From: Calothrix parasitica NIES-267
Lineage (GTDB): Bacteria; Cyanobacteriota; Cyanobacteriia; Cyanobacteriales; Nostocaceae
Reading direction: 5' to 3'
Assembly (NCBI RefSeq): GCF_002368095.1
Contig: NZ_AP018227.1
Location: 4,675,782-4,739,781 of the forward strand
DNA length: 64,000 bases
Shown here one piece after another: positions 44,312-53,343 of this stretch. The position numbers and the translations under genes are program-made. The notes below the pieces were generated by a model, which made no database searches, had not been told where the DNA came from, and was given only the letters and a program-made list of their open reading frames with translations. Position 1 is the first letter of the stretch. Each line of letters opens with the position of its first letter.

Positions 44312-47218
44312 ATGCCAGAAACTAAGTTAGCTGCATCCTTAAACGGACAACTTCCTCTTGCGAATCAAAATACAATCCGCATTCGCGGTGCTAGGCAGCA
44401 TAATTTAAAAAATGTCGATTTAGAAATTCCTTCGCGTCAATTAGTTGTTTTTACTGGGGTTTCTGGCTCTGGTAAGTCTTCTTTGGCTTTTGATACTATT
44501 TTTGCTGAAGGTCAACGTCGCTATGTTGAGTCGCTTAGCTCCTATGCTCGGCAGTTTTTGGGACAGATGGATAAGCCAGATGTGGAAGCAATTGAAGGTT
44601 TAAGTCCGGCGATTTCTATTGACCAAAAGTCTACTTCTCATAACCCGCGCTCGACTGTGGGAACGGTAACTGAAATTTACGATTATCTACGATTGTTGTT
44701 CGGTCGAGCGGGGGAACCCCATTGTCCGAAGTGCGACAGGTCTATCGCTCCTCAAACGATAGATGAAATGGTAGATAAAATCATGGAGCTACCGGAAAGA
44801 ACTAAGTTTCAAATTCTTGCTCCGGTGGTTCGCGGTAAGAAGGGTACTCACGCAAAATTATTATCCAGTCTCGCTTCTCAAGGTTTTGTCCGAGTACGAA
44901 TTAATGGTGAGGTACGAGAACTTTCGGATTCTATCGAATTAAATAAAAAATCGGCTCATACGGTAGAAGTGGTTATCGACCGCTTAATCAAGAAGGAAGG
45001 TATTGAGGAGCGTTTGGTTGATTCTCTTTCTACTTGTTTGAAGCAGTCTAATGGAATCGCTCTTATTCTCTACACTCCGATTTCTGAGGAAGGGGACAAG
45101 AAAGAAGATAAAGGAGAGAATCAAGACCAAGAATTAGTATTTTCGGAAAACTTCGCTTGTCCGGAACATGGTGCGGTAATGGAAGAGTTATCACCGCGCT
45201 TGTTTTCTTTCAATTCTCCTTATGGTGCTTGTCCTAATTGTCACGGAATTGGCACATTAAAAAGATTTTCCCCCGACTTAGTTGTCCCCGATGGTCAATC
45301 TCCAATTTATGCAGCAATTGCTCCTTGGTCGGAGAAAGATAATTCCTATTATTTGGAGCTACTTTACGCTCTGGGTCAAGATTACGGCTTCGAGCTACAA
45401 ACTCAGTGGCAAAATTTAACCGAGGAACAGCAGGAGATAATTTTACACGGAGAAAAGAAAACTCCAGATTCAGAACGAACCAAGAAATTTAAGGGCGTGT
45501 TGCCGATTTTACAGCGTCAGTATGAGGGTGGCTCGGAATTAATTAAACATAAATTAGAACAATATATTATCGACCAGCCTTGTCCGGTATGTGAAGGTAA
45601 AAAGCTGAAACCGGAAGCTTTAGCGGTAAGGTTGGGACAATACAAAATTCTTGATTTAACCGGAGTTTCAATTACCGATGCTCAGGAAAGAATCAATAAT
45701 TTACAGTTAAGCAAGCGTCAAATGCAAATTGCAGACTTGGTATTACGCGAAATCAAAGCGCGTTTGCAGTTTCTTTTGGATGTCGGTTTAAATTATTTAA
45801 CTCTTAATCGCACAGCAATGACGCTTTCGGGTGGGGAAGCGCAGCGAATTCGGTTAGCAACTCAAATCGGTTCTGGTTTAACTGGTGTACTCTACGTACT
45901 CGACGAACCAAGTATCGGTTTGCATCAGCGAGATAATGCAAAATTGCTACAAACTTTATATAGATTGCGCGATTTAGGCAATACATTAATTGTTGTTGAA
46001 CACGATGAAGAAACAATTCGAGCTGCAAACTATGTTGTCGATATTGGTCCCGGTGCTGGTATTCACGGAGGAAATATTGTCGCAGAAGGTGATTTACAAA
46101 CTTTACTGGATGCGGAAAACTCTTTAACCGGTGCTTACTTATCTGGAAGGAAAGCAATTCTAACTCCTGCCGAAAGAAGAGAAGGAAATGGCATTAATTT
46201 AGTCATAGAAAACGCTCGTCGCAACAATTTACAGAATATAAGCGTAGAAATTCCTTTAGGTAAATTGGTGACTGTTACGGGTGTTTCGGGTTCGGGTAAA
46301 TCAACTTTAGTCAACGAATTACTGTATCCAGGATTAAAGCATCATTTAACCAAAAAAACTCCGATGCCTAAAGATATTGATGGTATAAGAGGATTGAAAG
46401 CAATTGATAAAGCTATTGTCATCGACCAATCTCCCATCGGTAGAACTCCTCGCTCTAACCCAGCAACTTATACAGGTATATTCGATGCAATTCGTGCGGT
46501 ATTTTCCGAAACCATCGAAGCCAAAGCGCGGGGTTATAAACCGGGGCAGTTTTCGTTTAATGTAAAAGGTGGACGCTGCGAAGCTTGCGCTGGACAAGGT
46601 GTTAACGTCATCGAAATGAATTTTTTACCAGACGTTTACGTACAGTGCGAAGTCTGCAAAGGTGCCAGATATAACCGCGAAACATTGCAGGTGAAATACA
46701 AAGATAAATCAATTTCCGACGTTCTCAATATGACAGTCGAAGAAGCCAAAGACTTTTTCGTTAATATACCTAAAGCAGCGAATAAATTACAAACCTTAGT
46801 AGATGTTGGTTTAGGATACGTACAGTTAGGACAACCAGCCACAACCTTATCCGGTGGTGAAGCACAAAGGGTGAAACTAGCAACAGAATTATCTCGTCGA
46901 GCTACCGGGAAAACCCTGTACTTGATTGACGAACCAACTACGGGATTATCATTTTACGACGTACATAAATTATTAGATGTACTGCAAAGATTGGTAGACA
47001 AAGGTAATTCTATTTTGGTTATTGAGCATAACCTAGACGTAATTCGCTGTGCGGATTGGGTAATTGATTTAGGTCCCGAAGGAGGAGACAAAGGAGGAGA
47101 AATTATTGCTGTGGGTACTCCCGAAGACGTAGCGAAAAATAAAAAATCTTATACGGGTAAATATTTGAAGCAGGTTTTGGAGCAGTATCCGGTTGGTAGT
47201 TGCGAACAATTAAAATAG
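44312..47218 (+). CDS. uvrA: Excinuclease ABC subunit UvrA
   Basis: 968 residues, close to full length for UvrA, the damage-recognition ATPase of nucleotide excision repair that works with UvrB and UvrC. It has two ABC modules. The first has Walker A GVSGSGKSSLAF and signature TLSGGEAQRIRLATQ. The second has GVSGSGKSTLVNELLYPGL and TTLSGGEAQRVKLATEL with DEPTTGLSFYDVHKLL. Zinc fingers are C-P-K-C/C-P-N-C in the first half and CEACAGQGV...CEVCKGARYN in the second. The C-terminus ends soon after VIRCADWVIDLGPEGGDKGG. A NERD-helicase pseudogene starts 33 bp later. Confidence 0.96.
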   Translation: MPETKLAASLNGQLPLANQNTIRIRGARQHNLKNVDLEIPSRQLVVFTGVSGSGKSSLAFDTIFAEGQRRYVESLSSYARQFLGQMDKPDVEAIEGLSPAISIDQKSTSHNPRSTVGTVTEIYDYLRLLFGRAGEPHCPKCDRSIAPQTIDEMVDKIMELPERTKFQILAPVVRGKKGTHAKLLSSLASQGFVRVRINGEVRELSDSIELNKKSAHTVEVVIDRLIKKEGIEERLVDSLSTCLKQSNGIALILYTPISEEGDKKEDKGENQDQELVFSENFACPEHGAVMEELSPRLFSFNSPYGACPNCHGIGTLKRFSPDLVVPDGQSPIYAAIAPWSEKDNSYYLELLYALGQDYGFELQTQWQNLTEEQQEIILHGEKKTPDSERTKKFKGVLPILQRQYEGGSELIKHKLEQYIIDQPCPVCEGKKLKPEALAVRLGQYKILDLTGVSITDAQERINNLQLSKRQMQIADLVLREIKARLQFLLDVGLNYLTLNRTAMTLSGGEAQRIRLATQIGSGLTGVLYVLDEPSIGLHQRDNAKLLQTLYRLRDLGNTLIVVEHDEETIRAANYVVDIGPGAGIHGGNIVAEGDLQTLLDAENSLTGAYLSGRKAILTPAERREGNGINLVIENARRNNLQNISVEIPLGKLVTVTGVSGSGKSTLVNELLYPGLKHHLTKKTPMPKDIDGIRGLKAIDKAIVIDQSPIGRTPRSNPATYTGIFDAIRAVFSETIEAKARGYKPGQFSFNVKGGRCEACAGQGVNVIEMNFLPDVYVQCEVCKGARYNRETLQVKYKDKSISDVLNMTVEEAKDFFVNIPKAANKLQTLVDVGLGYVQLGQPATTLSGGEAQRVKLATELSRRATGKTLYLIDEPTTGLSFYDVHKLLDVLQRLVDKGNSILVIEHNLDVIRCADWVIDLGPEGGDKGGEIIAVGTPEDVAKNKKSYTGKYLKQVLEQYPVGSCEQLK

Positions 47219-47250
47219 GTGTTTTATGTTTAATTAGGAGATTTGTAGTA

Positions 47251-48272
47251 ATGGAATTTATCTGGTCAGATTCTGGGGATAATAATGCCGCAGAACAATC
47301 AATATGGAAATCATTGAAAGAAGCTTTAATCGATGATCAAGGGATTTGTTACCATCGCTACCCAATATTTTCCGCTGATAGATCCAGGCGAGAACCTGAT
47401 ATTCTCATGCTTCATAAAGACTTGGAATTATACGTAATTGAAACAAAAGGTTGTCAAATCCATAATATCGAAAGAATCAACGGTGCGGTTTGGGAAATGA
47501 AAGACTGGCATTCTAGTCAGGAAACACCTTATACTCAAGCTGAAGACCAAATGTTTTCTATACTCATTCTCCCAACCCTTTAGAAAAATTAACTAATGGT
47601 GAAGACCTTATTCAGTGCAAAGTTTTTACTTCAGTAGAACAAGAGCTAGATTGAGTCGCTTTACAAATACATAAAAACATATATGATGATGAACTAAAAC
47701 CAGATGAAATTGTGGTAATTTCTGTTGACCATAGACGGATGTCAAGAGATTTTGATAGATTGAAAAAACAATTAGAAACACTGAAAATAGATTCAGCTAA
47801 AGTTGGATACGATACGGATGGCTCGGTATTTAGGAAGTCTAATCATGTTACTTTAACAGGTATTTTTAGGGCAAAAGGAAATGAAGCATCTGTTGTTTAT
47901 ATGATTGGCTTTGAAGAGATTGGCAAAAATACGAATCTGATTGTTCAAGAACGGAATCAAGCTTTTACCGCAATGACACGCGCTCGTGGTTGGTGTATCT
48001 TAACAGGTATAGGTAATAGAGCAAGGACTTCATTCAAAGAGGTTAATAATATACTTGCAAGTTATCAAGAAGTCACATTTACTGTTCCTGAACCGGAAAC
48101 TATTCAAAGGAACCTAGATAACTTAGAATATGAAAAGCGTCGTAATCGAATTAAAAAGGCTAAGGAGCTATTTAATAACTTGGAGAAACTTCTAGCTGAA
48201 ATAGATGATCCGGAATTAAGAAATAAAATGAGCGAAAAGCTTAAAGGTAATACGAAAGAAACTGGAGAATAA
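47251..48272 (+). pseudogene. NERD-domain helicase pseudogene with internal deletion
   Basis: An ATG at 47251 with AGGAG 11 bases upstream starts a NERD nuclease-like domain (IWKSLKEALIDDQGICYHRY, SRREPDILMLHKDLELYVIE, TKGCQIHNIERINGAVW). It breaks at 47583 (TAG). In another frame KLTNGEDLIQCKVFTSVEQE runs into an in-frame TGA at about 47656. After that a superfamily 1 helicase C-terminus follows (DELKPDEIVVISVDHRR, VTLTGIFRAKGNEASVVYMI, QAFTAMTRARGWCILTG). Walker A and B motifs are gone, so roughly the motor core has been deleted. Complete relatives in cyanobacteria are NERD plus UvrD/DEAD fusions. Confidence 0.85.
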
Positions 48273-48410
48273 TAAATATTGAAACTAAGAAGTAAAGCTT
48301 AATTACAGATTATTTTTCAAAGCTCAGCGGTTACTACATCCGTGATATTGGTTTCTCTTCGTGCGACTGCGATATGCTTGTAATAATAAATATATTGCAG
48401 CATGTCGCTA

Positions 48411-48815
48411 TTACCAAATAATATCGATTCCAGACGACGCTATTTTATAATCCTTACTAATCAAAGGTAAATCTAGATGTTTCGCAGTCGCTACAATAAT
48501 TCTATCGGGCATATCAGGGACAATATTTCGTGGTATTGTAGCCAGTGCATCAGCAACACCAGCACTTAAGTCAGCTAAAACTAATCCGCTGTTTTCAGTT
48601 CTAAAAGCATTATCAAGTTGCGTTTTCATCCCTAATGAAATACGTCCTTTCTCTTGTAAATAAATGATTTCTACCAAACAAATTGTAGGGATATGAATTA
48701 ATAATTCGCCTTTATCGCATTTATTGAAAACCTCATTCGCAGCAGTACTTAGACGCGAACTATCTTCTAAATACCAAATTAAAGCATGCGTATCAGTCAC
48801 TGCATCCGACATCAA
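48411..48815 (-). CDS. vapC: PIN-domain toxin VapC
   Basis: 134 residues of a PIN nuclease. The acidic residues are Asp in VTDTHALIWYLED, Glu in ICLVEIIYL and the Asp pair in VPDMPDRIIVATAKHLDLPLI then SKDYKI. Such toxins cut tRNA or other RNA when not held by the antitoxin. Its start overlaps the stop of the upstream antitoxin (ATGA around 48812), so the two are translationally coupled. The locus sits between two decayed genes and looks intact itself. Confidence 0.86.
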   Translation of the reverse strand: MMSDAVTDTHALIWYLEDSSRLSTAANEVFNKCDKGELLIHIPTICLVEIIYLQEKGRISLGMKTQLDNAFRTENSGLVLADLSAGVADALATIPRNIVPDMPDRIIVATAKHLDLPLISKDYKIASSGIDIIW

Positions 48816-49048
48816 ATATCCTCACGAGGAAAATTACTCCACATTTCTTTTCTAACTTCATTAATATCTGATTCAGTAATATCAGTACCTTTCCAAACTC
48901 CTCTCAAAGATTGTCGTGGTTTTGATTGAGTATTCGTTAATTCCTTTTCAATTTGAGGTGCAATTTGCTCGATTAAACGTACTTTATCTACTAATGAAAG
49001 TTTTTTTACTAATTCTAGGGTTGCTTCTAAAGTAACCATCTCTTCCAT
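48812..49048 (-). CDS. Antitoxin partner of VapC
   Basis: 78 residues. The first half VKKLSLVDKVRLIEQIAPQI is helical and the tail LRGVWKGTDI followed by EVRKEMWSNFPREDI is the usual toxin-wrapping end of the small antitoxins found before PIN genes in cyanobacteria. An RHH or AbrB fold is not obvious, so whether it binds DNA is unclear. The second methionine (MEEMVT) is an alternative start. It precedes and overlaps vapC by 4 bp. Confidence 0.78.
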   Translation of the reverse strand: MEEMVTLEATLELVKKLSLVDKVRLIEQIAPQIEKELTNTQSKPRQSLRGVWKGTDITESDINEVRKEMWSNFPREDI

Positions 49049-49127
49049 TGTTATGACCTCAGTCCTTTCCTAAAGCCTATCACATATACTATGACAGCAG
49101 TACACAAGAAGAAATTAACGAAAACTT

Positions 49128-49455
49128 TCAGTTATTATTTAAATCCAATACAAGCTGTTTCGGTCTAAATAGAGGTGTTGCTTTGCTTTCAATATATTCA
49201 ATTATTGCATTAGCAACATATTCACCTAATTTTACAGGTACAGCATTACCAATCATTTGCTCAAAGTCAGTTTTTGATTGATTTTCAATCTCAAATTCAA
49301 AATCTTGAGGAAATGTTTGAGTATAGCTTCTTTCAATTGTCGTCAGCGGTCGAAGAATAATTAAACTGATTTTTACCCCAACATTCCTTTCTATTAAAAT
49401 CTCTATTAGATTTAGAAAGACCAAATAAAGATGGTAATGCTTGATTTTCGTTCAT
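49128..49455 (-). pseudogene. Relic of a restriction-modification locus (C5 methyltransferase tail)
   Basis: The C-terminal part (49128 to about 49353) encodes RPLTTIERSYTQTFPQDFEF and then QMIGNAVPVKLGEYVANAI, which are motifs IX-X of a DNA cytosine-5 methyltransferase. In a different frame, an ATG at 49455 starts NENQALPSLFGLSKSNRDFN followed by KECWGKNQFN, which reads like the N-terminus of a restriction or methylase protein. The catalytic PC and ENV motifs and the AdoMet pocket are missing. The simplest reading is a large deletion fusing the start of one gene to the end of another. The identity of the N-terminal piece is uncertain. Confidence 0.75.
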
Positions 49456-49873
49456 GTTTCACAATTGAGAGTTACGCAAATTCTATTTTTTGATTCAGAG
49501 AAGTTTTAAACATCAAATTAATCCTTAACATTACCTAAGTCATATATAGTCTCATCAAAACAGAAAACACAACAAATCGTAACTGAACTTTACTCATATC
49601 TTGCACCATTTTCAAGAAGCCTAAATAAACCCGGTTTCTAGTCGTGAAAGTATGATTACTTCGTTGTGGAATTAGAAAGAAACCGGGTTTCTGACACTGA
49701 TACAAGATTTAACTTTGCTTGCTCTGAGCAATCCTTCATGTATCCTGCGTTACTTATTTTTTTACTTCTTGTAACAGATTCAATCCCGATACTGAAAGTA
49801 GTAGAATGTAACTATATAGGCAAACAATTACTTGTTTACATAAAATTCAATCTAACTTTAAATAAATACTGTA
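49456..49873. other. 418-bp gap with AAACCCGGTTTC palindrome
   Basis: No gene. Arms AAACCCGGTTTCTA (49627-49640) and AGAAACCGGGTTT (49678-49690) form an inverted repeat with a 37-bp spacer, a word common between cyanobacterial genes. A 74-codon frame at 49666 runs through one arm and is not a gene. The last 100 bp are the upstream region of the TVP38-family gene. Confidence 0.6.
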
Positions 49874-50452
49874 ATGCGACTCCCCTCTAAACTGAAAAAT
49901 ATATTATTAGCAATTTGTATTGTAACTATTCTTTATCTAACAATGGCACTTGCTTTACAAACTATAGGTTTAGACAATGCTCAAATGTTTATTAAACAAA
50001 CAGGAGTATGGGCACCTATAGTATTTATATTTTTATGTGCAGTTAGTTTGATGATTGCACCTCTAAGTGGAAGTTCCTTGTTTGTAGTGGGTGGAACTTT
50101 ATTTGGTAAACATGATGCTTTCTTATTCAGCTATATCGCTAGTATTATTGGATGCAGCGTTAATTTTTGGATATCCAGAAGGTTAGGAAGAAAAGTAGCT
50201 CAAAGATTTATAGGGAAAGCTAATTTAGAGGAATTAGATAAGTTTATCGGTAAATTAAAAAGTAGTCGTAGCATTCTGTATATGATACTAATAATGCCTT
50301 TCTCACAAGATATTGTGAGCTATGCTATCGGTTTAACAAAAATTAAATATACTTACTTTTTAATTGCTTTAATCTTAAGCAGTACTATAGTTATCGGTGG
50401 GTATGTTTATATTGGGTCTAGTTTGTTAGAATTATTTGTTAAACCTAAATAA
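49874..50452 (+). CDS. TVP38/TMEM64 (VTT domain) membrane protein
   Basis: 192 residues with about five membrane segments. The VTT/SNARE-associated region spans SLMIAPLSGSSLFVVGGTLF, FLFSYIASIIGCSVNFWISR and LGRKVAQRFIGKANLEEL, ending with MPFSQDIVSYAIGLTKIKY where the family has a conserved Pro and acidic residue. Related DedA/VTT proteins move or scramble lipids. The N-terminal anchor is NILLAICIVTILYLTMALAL. It converges with the phytol-kinase-like gene, 38 bp apart. Confidence 0.85.
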   Translation: MRLPSKLKNILLAICIVTILYLTMALALQTIGLDNAQMFIKQTGVWAPIVFIFLCAVSLMIAPLSGSSLFVVGGTLFGKHDAFLFSYIASIIGCSVNFWISRRLGRKVAQRFIGKANLEELDKFIGKLKSSRSILYMILIMPFSQDIVSYAIGLTKIKYTYFLIALILSSTIVIGGYVYIGSSLLELFVKPK

Positions 50453-50489
50453 GATAAAAGGTTAAAAGTTAAAGGTTGAAGCTCAAAGG

Positions 50490-51179
50490 TTAAAGGTCAA
50501 AGATTAGAGAGGCTAAAATAACTACACTCGGAATTAAAATATTATCAACTTCTTTTGGACTACAAGCTTCTACAACTGTAGCAATCACACACAATAGAAA
50601 AATTCGTAACAGATTTAATTCAGTTGGAATAATCAACCAAACGAAAAAAGTACTCGCAGCGAAAGCAGCAATTAACATTGATAAACTACCTTCTACACTT
50701 TTGTTACTAAGTACTTCATATTTTAGTCTACCGTAGCGAGAGCCAACTATAGGAGCAATTCCATCTCCCCAACCAAGAGTTGCGATCGCCATTATTCCGG
50801 GAAAAGTTTTGTAAAATAAAGTACCGCAAATAGTCGCGACAATTACGAAGTATAAAGGACCTTTTAAAAGCTCACTTTTATCCCCGTTGCGGGTCATAGT
50901 TTTAACAGCTTCATCTTCATCGCTAGCAAATAAACCTTTTTGTATTAACAGAATTATCCAAACTACAAAAATAGTAACATTAAGATATTTAGACCAGTGT
51001 AAGTCATTATAAAATGTCAAAAATCCAATCAAAGAACCTGCACCAATATGAGTAACTTTACGGCTGATATCTTGCGGTAAATTTAAACGACTTACACAAA
51101 AATTCATTACCGCTACAAGCCCGAAAACGTAAATAAATGTGATTGCAGTTATGATTATGTTTTGGATAAAAGGATTCAT
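50490..51179 (-). CDS. Phytol kinase-like (VTE5/dolichol kinase family) membrane enzyme
   Basis: 229 residues with six or seven membrane helices. Family signatures are SRKVTHIGAGSLIGFLTFY, LGWGDGIAPIVGSRYGRLKY, SNKSVEGSLSMLIAAFAAS and the C-terminal ACSPKEVDNILIPSVVILAS. Members phosphorylate prenyl alcohols with CTP or ATP. In cyanobacteria phytol kinase recycles chlorophyll phytol for tocopherol synthesis; farnesol or dolichol kinase remain alternatives. The enzyme acts in the membrane. A HIP1 octamer lies at 50782. Confidence 0.82.
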   Translation of the reverse strand: MNPFIQNIIITAITFIYVFGLVAVMNFCVSRLNLPQDISRKVTHIGAGSLIGFLTFYNDLHWSKYLNVTIFVVWIILLIQKGLFASDEDEAVKTMTRNGDKSELLKGPLYFVIVATICGTLFYKTFPGIMAIATLGWGDGIAPIVGSRYGRLKYEVLSNKSVEGSLSMLIAAFAASTFFVWLIIPTELNLLRIFLLCVIATVVEACSPKEVDNILIPSVVILASLIFDL

Positions 51180-51259
51180 CAGCTTAAAACTAATTTGATA
51201 TTTATCATACCGTTTTTGTAGTTTATAGCTTGTTATTTGTTACTGTTTTTCACGAATTG

Positions 51260-51404
51260 AACCTCACCCCGTCCTGACGGACACCCCTCTCCTTATCAAG
51301 AAGAAGGGAAAGGTAATTAATCCCTATTTCCCTTAATTAAGTAGAGGGGAAAGGAAATAAACCCCCCTCTCCTTAACAAGGAGAGGGGAAGGGGGTGAGG
51401 TTTT
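51260..51404. repeat. Compound Family B repeat
   Basis: About 145 bp, starting ACCTCACCCCGTCCTGACGG, passing through three CTCTCCTT/AAGGAGAG-type palindromes, and ending GGGAAGGGGGTGAGGTTTT. The outer arms are complementary, so it can form one long hairpin. It looks like Family B units inserted in or duplicated next to each other. Confidence 0.7.
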
Positions 51405-51420
51405 AAAATCCCTAGACTCA

Positions 51421-51849
51421 TCAACTTTCTTGCGGAAAAAACTGACGTAAAATCTCGCTAGGTTTTCTATCCCAAGTATCAACGTGTTCGTATATTAAAC
51501 CATCTTGATTTAATTTATAATTTGAATGACCGTTAAAAAATATTTTTGCTTTCCAAGGAAGTCTTAAAGTACCTCTTACAGTCCACTTTGCAAAAATAGT
51601 ATTTTCATCTAGCTGATGTACATCGTGTAAATCAAAGTGAATATCTGTGAAAAACAACCCAGCATGAAATCTTAAAGTCCAAAAAATAATTCTGTAGTTG
51701 AACTTCCATTTAAACTTACTAATTGGGTCTTTAAATAAAATATCTCTGGTATAAATGTCATAAGAAATATCTTTCTCAAACAAAGTCGGTAAATCATGCT
51801 TGAGAATTTGAATATTGTCTTCTATCCGTGATTTATATTCTAACTGCAT
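51421..51849 (-). CDS. DUF2358 protein
   Basis: 142 residues, resembling DUF2358, a SnoaL/NTF2-like fold kept in cyanobacteria and plastids. Segments ILKHDLPTLFEKDISYDIYT, ILFKDPISKFKWKFNYRIIF and TIFAKWTVRGTLRLPWKAKI then YKLNQDGLIYEHVDTWD match the pattern expected for the family. No signal or membrane segment. The function is unknown; a chloroplast-like photosynthetic role is often assumed. A Family C palindrome (51930-51959) lies upstream. Confidence 0.75.
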   Translation of the reverse strand: MQLEYKSRIEDNIQILKHDLPTLFEKDISYDIYTRDILFKDPISKFKWKFNYRIIFWTLRFHAGLFFTDIHFDLHDVHQLDENTIFAKWTVRGTLRLPWKAKIFFNGHSNYKLNQDGLIYEHVDTWDRKPSEILRQFFPQES

Positions 51850-51929
51850 AATTTATCTTAATTTCATTTTTTATTATCCGAATTTTTGACCTTTATGAAT
51901 CGCAATATGAAATTATAATTTCACATTAC

Positions 51930-51959
51930 GGGAGACGTAGCACTGCTACGTTTCTACAC
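51930..51959. repeat. Family C palindrome, copy 6
   Basis: GGGAGACGTAGCACTGCTAC and its completion GTTTCTACAC. It lies between the DUF2358 start and the end of the glycosidase gene and shows one changed base in the second arm. Confidence 0.75.
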
Positions 51960-52020
51960 AGGTTTGATGTTTTTTACACAATGTATAATGTATATAGATA
52001 GAATAATTTATATTTTAATA

Positions 52021-53175
52021 TCAAAACCAACGTTTAAATAACTCAATTAAACCTTGTTTTTGAGAAATGGCTTTTTTCTGGCTCCTGTTACCTTGATTCA
52101 AATCCTGTAAACTAGGAAATGCAGCCGAGCGAGCATAATAATTCTTTTGCAACACCTTCGCTAAAGCATTATTATTATCTCGCAAACCCTCGTAAAAGAA
52201 AAATACTTCTCCTTGAATACCGCAAGCTCGGTTGTATTCAATTATCTTTAACAAGTAATCTGAACTGATATTATAGGAACCCAACTTCATTAGCACACCA
52301 GGTGCAAGTTTTACGCGGTTATTATCTGTAAACTGCTGCTTAACTAATCTATCAATGATACTCTTATAACTATTAAAATCACGACGATAAACTTGTGGAT
52401 GAATAATATCTACTAAGCCTTTTTCTAACCATCTCTGCGAATCTTGTAAATATTCTTTCAAAGCCCAATCGTGAATATTGGGAGCCATTGATACTAATAA
52501 ATTATGGTTTACACCTTTGACTTCTTTATATAAACGCGCTAAAAAATCAGTTAGAATATCAGCACGCCATTGCAACCATTGTTGATTTTTACTATTTTGC
52601 GGCGGATTTTGACCAAATTTCTTCTTATAGCGCTCTACAGTACCTTTGTCATAACCACCTTCAGATGGTAAAGCGGGTAGACGGTCATCACCTTGAATAC
52701 CGTCCACGTCATAATTATTAACAACTTCCAGAATTAAACTTAATAGAAAATCCTGAACTTCAACATCAAGAGAATTCAGCCATTCAAAACCGTTTTTATT
52801 TAACAAATTACCTTTACAATCAAGCGCAGCCCATTGTGGTTTTTTCTTTAATAAAACTCCTCCATTAGAATTATAAGAACTAGCAAAACCATATTCAAAC
52901 CAAGGAATTACTTTTAATCCCACCCGATGTGCTGCGGTAATAACTTCTGCTAAAATATCCCTTCCTTGATATTGCGGATTGATTTCCACACCAAAATTTT
53001 GCAGCATTACTTGAGAAGGAAACTGCGTTACCGCTTTATTCCACACCACCGGAAACACTGCATTAAAACCCGTTTCCGCAAGAAAATCCATTGCTTCAAC
53101 GATATTTTCCGGAGAATCAAATACATTACTAGCAGTAGTGGTCAGCCATACACCGCGTATTTCAGTTAGGGACAT
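52021..53175 (-). CDS. GHL10-type glycoside hydrolase-like protein
   Basis: 384 residues of the glycosyl hydrolase-like 10 family (PF02638, DUF187). The start EIRGVWLTTTASNVFDSPEN is typical, then NAVFPVVWNKAVTQFPSQ, HRVGLKVIPWFEYGFASSYN, VNNYDVDGIQGDDRLPALPS (acidic residues of the active site) and LVDIIHPQVYRRDFNSYKSI. Relatives cleave peptidoglycan-like glycans, and some resemble hydrolases of denuded glycan. No signal peptide is visible, which is unusual if it acts on the wall. Heptamer repeats (CAGTTATCAGTTATC) crowd the start. Confidence 0.82.
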   Translation of the reverse strand: MSLTEIRGVWLTTTASNVFDSPENIVEAMDFLAETGFNAVFPVVWNKAVTQFPSQVMLQNFGVEINPQYQGRDILAEVITAAHRVGLKVIPWFEYGFASSYNSNGGVLLKKKPQWAALDCKGNLLNKNGFEWLNSLDVEVQDFLLSLILEVVNNYDVDGIQGDDRLPALPSEGGYDKGTVERYKKKFGQNPPQNSKNQQWLQWRADILTDFLARLYKEVKGVNHNLLVSMAPNIHDWALKEYLQDSQRWLEKGLVDIIHPQVYRRDFNSYKSIIDRLVKQQFTDNNRVKLAPGVLMKLGSYNISSDYLLKIIEYNRACGIQGEVFFFYEGLRDNNNALAKVLQKNYYARSAAFPSLQDLNQGNRSQKKAISQKQGLIELFKRWF

Positions 53176-53343
53176 ATTTAACAGTTAACAGTTAACAGTT
53201 ATCAGTTATCAGTTATCAGTTATCAGTTATCAGTTATCAGCGAGCAATGAATGTAAAAAGTTAAATTGATATATTGAAATTTTTTGATTGTATTTAATTA
53301 TTATCTATTACTTATTACTTATTACTTATTACTTATTACCAAT
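53176..53343. repeat. CAGTTAT and TTACTTA heptamer arrays
   Basis: AACAGTTATCAGTTATCAG units from 53182 to 53238 lie just upstream of the glycosidase start, and ATTACTTATTACTTATTAC units (53300-53340) run up to the stop of the DUF1206 gene. There is no gene between them. Confidence 0.8.

Noticed and set aside
49666-49890. 74-codon frame before the TVP38-family gene
   Set aside because: It crosses a common AAACCCGGTTTC palindrome, overlaps the real gene start and encodes nothing recognisable.
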